Assembly (NCBI GenBank): GCA_016758965.1
Contig: JAEPRB010000027.1
Location: forward strand, 62,001-126,000
Direction: 5' to 3'
Length of the DNA: 64,000 bases
Source of the DNA: Circinella minor
Taxonomy: Eukaryota > Mucoromycota > Mucoromycetes > Mucorales > Lichtheimiaceae
Shown in pieces: positions 58,600 to 64,000 of this stretch; position 1 is the stretch's first letter; each line of letters starts with the position of its first letter. Under the pieces are notes generated by a model that saw nothing but the letters and a program-made list of their open reading frames with translations, ran no database searches and was not told where the DNA came from. The translations under genes and the position numbers were made by a program.

Positions 58600-60418
58600 A
58601 TGGCTGATAACGGTTTTCCAATTGGTTATTTTTATATCATCTCAAAGATGAATGGTCTTGTCGTTGACTTGCGTGGTGACCCTGAACATGCTGAGGTATT
58701 ATAGTAGTTTCCTATCTAACTCTTTCCCTTCTTTTTTTTTTTTCAAAGCATATATCTAAACTTTACTAAAATACATTTAAACAATTAACTAGCCTGGAAC
58801 CAAAATTGTAATGGCACAAAAAAAGCCAGAGTCACCCGAACGTGATAGTCAGCTTTGGATTCATCAAGATGGTATATATATAATTAATGCTGAGCAAAAA
58901 AAAAAAAAAAAAAAAAAAAAAACGAACCGGGTACAAAAATATTCTTTTGAAAAACTGACAAAAAGTTCTCGGTATAATGTATAGGTTTTTTGACCAACAA
59001 GGCAACAGGTTTAGTTCTTGATATCAACCCTGCCGTGAGTTTTATTGGTAAGTTAGAAGTTTTTTTTTTTAAGAAAAAGAAGCCGACCAAAAAATGGATA
59101 TCATTTTTTTTTTCTTATGGCGTCTGAATTTACGTTACTATGGTATCGTCTTCTGTTGTACCAACTCTTTATTCTTTGAGTTCTTTTTTTTTTTTTTTTG
59201 TTTTTGTTCACAATGAGAATGCTAATTGTCATTTCCAACATTACATAGCTATTTTTACAAAGGAAAAGCGCATGTACTTGGATGGAATGAAGACGGCTGA
59301 AAATGTAAGTAGTAGCTTTCCATTTTTTTTTTTTTTTTTGTTCTTTGGTGGCCGCTAGTGAAGGAGAGGAGAGGAGGAAAGAGAGTGAATTCAAAGGTTA
59401 AAAGGAACTTCTTCAACGTTCCACAATTGAACCCTTCCATTTGTGTTACATGCACTTGGCTAAAAACGTAACTTGTTTTTTTTTTTTTTGTTAACAGGCC
59501 AATGATCAACGCTTTGGATATGATGTTGATCCTGGTTTTATCTATCAACTTTCTAATTCTAAAAATGTTTTGGATATTCATCATGAATTATCTGAAGTGG
59601 ATGCTCGGCTCATGATTTATAAGCGTAAAGAATATCCATCCCATGACGGCAAGGAAACAGTAAAGAATCAGTTGTGGGAACTTGAATTAAGTGATCCCCC
59701 TCGTGCTGTTGATTCTGATGATGAGGTAGATAATAATAATAATAATATGTTTAATGGTGACAGCCATGGATACTGACTACAGATTTATTGATAATGTACA
59801 GGACGAAGATGATAGCAAGCGTGTACGTATTAAAGCTTGGTTCGGCAACTGGAAGGCACATGGTTCTCGTAAGAAGGATATTCTTAGCGAAAAAGATTTG
59901 TGTGAAGCACATAAAAAGGTTTATGAAGATGAAGAGAAAAAGAAAAAGTCTACTTTGAGGTTCGTATAAATGGCACATTTTTTTTCAAAAAAAAAAAAAA
60001 AAACATTTGAAAGTAAATAACACCTGACTCTTTCTTGTCTGAAATATATAGTTATGAATTAATTGCTGGTGCTGTTGCTGTTCAAGCTGTCAGAATGTGG
60101 GAAGAAAAACAAGAAGAAGATGGCAAGGACGCTGATAGTAGTGCCTCAAAGAAATTGATTGCCGGTTTTGCAGCCTCTGAGGTATCATAAAGCATTCTTA
60201 TATTATATAGCACAACACTACTCTTTTTTTTTTTTTTTTCATTAGTATGCTGACAAGTCATGGCTTTTTTTTTTTATTTTTATTTTTTTTAGTTGGTTAA
60301 ACTTCTTGCTGCACGTGGTGAAGATGGTGGAGACGAAGATAGAAAGAAACGTCTATTGACAAAGATGGCAATTGTCGCAGCTACCAATTACTTTGAAAAT
60401 CGTCACGATTCCGCTTAG
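58600..60418 (+). CDS. Beta-trefoil (ricin-B-like fold) protein fused to CipC/DUF3759 domain
   Basis: Eight exons: 58600-58695, 58793-58871, 58985-59047, 59249-59304, 59498-59725, 59802-59959, 60052-60181, 60293-60418, 311 aa. The donor after VSFIG (59048) is used, not the earlier GTGAGT at 59035, because only it keeps frame. The N-terminal half shows three trefoil-type strands (GYFYIISKMNGLVVDLRG, then SQLWIHQDGFLTNKATGLVLDI, then GFIYQLSNSKNVLDIH). The C-terminal half (about 203-300: LCEAHKKVYED, then LSYELIAGAVAVQAVRMWEEKQ, then LIAGFAASELVKLL) matches the CipC-like DUF3759 helical pattern. No signal peptide, so cytosolic. CipC-type proteins are stress- and antibiotic-responsive in other fungi; the fold of the N-terminal part is a carbohydrate-binding scaffold without any catalytic chain. 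Function of the fusion unknown. Confidence 0.75.
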
Positions 60419-62421
60419 AAAAAAAAAATAAGTTTTTCTTTTTGATATCTTGTACTACACTTCAAAACTATGTGACAACATGTGATTTAACTTATTGAAC
60501 AAGATTCCATCTGTACATTTTGATATTCCCCCAATTTCTTTTTATATATTCATACACTACTGTAATAAAAATACAAATACTACAAGTTGATTTCGTTATA
60601 TTTAATTACAATCTTATGATAATGACAGTGTTTTACAACTCTGTTACTATAAAATACATACTTAGTTAGTCCTAAGTCTACATATATTTTAACAAGTTCA
60701 TTTCTGTGTCCATGAAGGAAACAATGCTTTTTTTATTATTTGCTACACTGTCTTTTTAAATAGTTTATTTATTTCTAGTAATAAGAAAACCATCCAAAAA
60801 CGATGGAATTATAGTATGTGATAAATGGATACATACCAACATAGCAGTAAAACTTGGAAAGATATTATATGTCTTCAAATAGGTACATAATGTCAATGCT
60901 ATTTACAGCACGGTATAATACAAATTCCTTTTTTGTACGCAGTGACTTGCACTCATTTTGTACAACAAGAAAGCGATTACGTAGATACCATTGGCGGTAC
61001 CGATTAACTAGTCTTTTATAATGGAATATATAATATTTAAACAGCTCTATTTATTATTAAATAACAAGGCACCTAATGTCCGAGCTATATAATACTAAAT
61101 AGATCACAAAAACACAATATAGTTCAACAGAAATAGTAATCAGGTGAGGCACCACATATCCGAACAGGTTTTTTTTTTTCCCGGAAAAAACAGTTTTTAC
61201 ACTTTTTTTTTCGATTGAATACAAATAATATTTATTTGAGTTGCTAGTATATACATATAATTGAAAAGAAGAATTAACGGTCAGATGGTTATAAATGCAT
61301 TCCATAGTGTTGTCCATTTTTGTGAGTTTTCTAAATAATGCAAGAAATAGTTGAACTCCTAAAAGGGAAAAAAATTGCTCATAATGCAAAACGGATATAT
61401 TATAGCAACCAATGAGATTATTTAGTATGACGTATTGTTTTCAATCAACGCTATTTTTTATAATGTGGAAACAAACAAAAAAATTTCTCATACACGTCTT
61501 ATAAAAAAAATTGGTAGATCAATTCAAAACAATGGATAAGAAATATTATTCAAGTATTAATACGTAAATACATTCTTTTTTTTATTTATTTTTGTTGTAC
61601 GTATAAGGAAAAAATAATCGTTTTATTGAATTATCCAGTAGTAATAAAATTTATAGTAAAGAATGCTCTGTACAGTTTTATGTTGGTAACCAAGTTTTAA
61701 TGATTACAGCTAACAAAACGACATTGAAAAAAAAAAAAAGATAGCCGGTGTACATACATGAAAACCGTTAACTCAGTTTCAATTATTAATAATGGTGTAT
61801 TCAACGTAGCATTTTAACGTGATGAGAAAAGCTATTTTCATTTTACTGTCCGCATGTGCATAAAGATAAATGAAAGTTACGTGCAGGGGCCATGACACAT
61901 GAAGCGCAGTAAGGTGTAATTTTCCATAAGCTTATCGGAGCACTGTAATAGTTAGTGATTATTGTTTTTTTTTTTTTTTTTCTAAAAAAAAAAAAAAACA
62001 ACCTCGGAATAAGTTGTGAACCTGTATCTTTTTTTTTTCTTGACAATTCATCTAAAAGGAATCATTATGTCAACAGAAAAGAAAAAAAAAACCTTGAAAA
62101 TGACAGGCGTGAGGATATTATGAAAACCTAAATCTGAAACGACCATGGTTGCCACGCAACACCCAACCTCCCCCTGCCCCTTTAGCACTAAAGAGAAGTT
62201 CCAGGGCCGAGCATGAGAGAAAAATGAGAGAATGAGCACCCAAATGCATCAATTTGAAACAAAAGAAAGCGACGTGATTCGTCATGAAAGTTCCGACTTT
62301 TTTTTTGCAAAAGAAGATAAAAGGTTGACGTATATAGAAAAGTATATATTTCTTTTTCCCACTCTTTTTTTTTTTTCTCTCTTTTTTTTTCTTAATATTT
62401 TTATTTAAATAAAACTATATT
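60419..62421. other. Intergenic, 2 kb
   Basis: No supported gene. AT-rich with homopolymers. The last 150 bp before the subtilase ATG hold GATAAAAGG, TATATA and long CT/T tracts typical of strong fungal promoters. Confidence 0.5.

Positions 62422-64000
<1,579 letters not shown>

Noticed and set aside
58884..59584. Several minus-strand ORFs opposite the beta-trefoil/CipC gene
   Set aside because: They overlap exons and poly(A)/poly(T) introns of a well-supported plus-strand gene; shadows.

Overview
The window looks like a chromosome segment from a filamentous fungus, most likely a Mucoromycota/Mucorales-type mould. This is inferred from very AT-rich DNA, compact intergenic poly(A)/poly(T) tracts, genes broken by many short GT-AG introns (mostly about 50-170 nt), and fungal-type products: a secreted GH3 beta-glucosidase, a proteinase-K-like subtilase, a CipC/DUF3759 domain, a FYR-domain protein, both dynamitin and Arp11, and a Helitron with fungal-style ends. 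I re-derived exon structures by hand from splice signals and reading frame. I saw no rRNA, tRNA, CRISPR array or prokaryotic operon.

Layout. 0.2-1.9 kb: O-fucosyltransferase-like type II membrane protein (minus). 2.27-8.15 kb: two Helitrons abutting end to end. The first is a 287-bp non-autonomous copy. The second is a 5.6-kb element carrying a RepHel gene (HUH Rep plus Pif1-type helicase) inactivated by two frameshifts and a nonsense codon. 9.3-12.2 kb: secreted GH3 beta-glucosidase, 11 exons. 13.0-14.9 kb: FYRN/FYRC nuclear protein. 16.2-18.5 kb: dynamitin (dynactin p50), 9 exons. 22.2 kb: small 77-aa protein of unknown function. 23.4 kb: MITE-like inverted repeat. 24.9-26.9 kb: membrane protein with a DUF4097-like beta repeat. 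27.1-30.0 kb: Trm2/TRMT2A-type tRNA m5U methyltransferase, 11 exons. 30.3-32.1 kb: Arp10/Arp11-type actin-related protein. 33.3-34.0 kb: LINE reverse-transcriptase relic. 35.1-35.8 kb: small RRM-like gene. 35.8-47.0 kb: an 11-kb stretch with no supportable gene. 47.0-48.5 kb: bHLH transcription factor. 48.5-54.4 kb: another gene-poor stretch with a possible G-alpha exon relic. 54.5-55.1 kb: small membrane protein with endosomal-sorting motifs. 55.3-56.4 kb (minus) and 56.5-58.2 kb (plus): nicotinamide riboside kinase and a PPR protein sharing a 156-bp divergent promoter. 58.6-60.4 kb: beta-trefoil/CipC fusion protein. 62.4 kb to the end: secreted subtilase, cut by the window edge.

Functional links. 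Two subunits of one complex, dynactin (dynamitin and Arp11), lie about 14 kb apart. The GH3 enzyme and the subtilase fit a saprotroph that secretes hydrolases. The most unusual items are the head-to-tail Helitrons whose junction preserves the A/T target rule, the beta-trefoil/CipC fusion, a Trm2 gene whose first exon looks like a mitochondrial presequence, a kinase P-loop carried on a 25-nt microexon, and a strong recurrence of the palindrome TACGTA in non-coding DNA.
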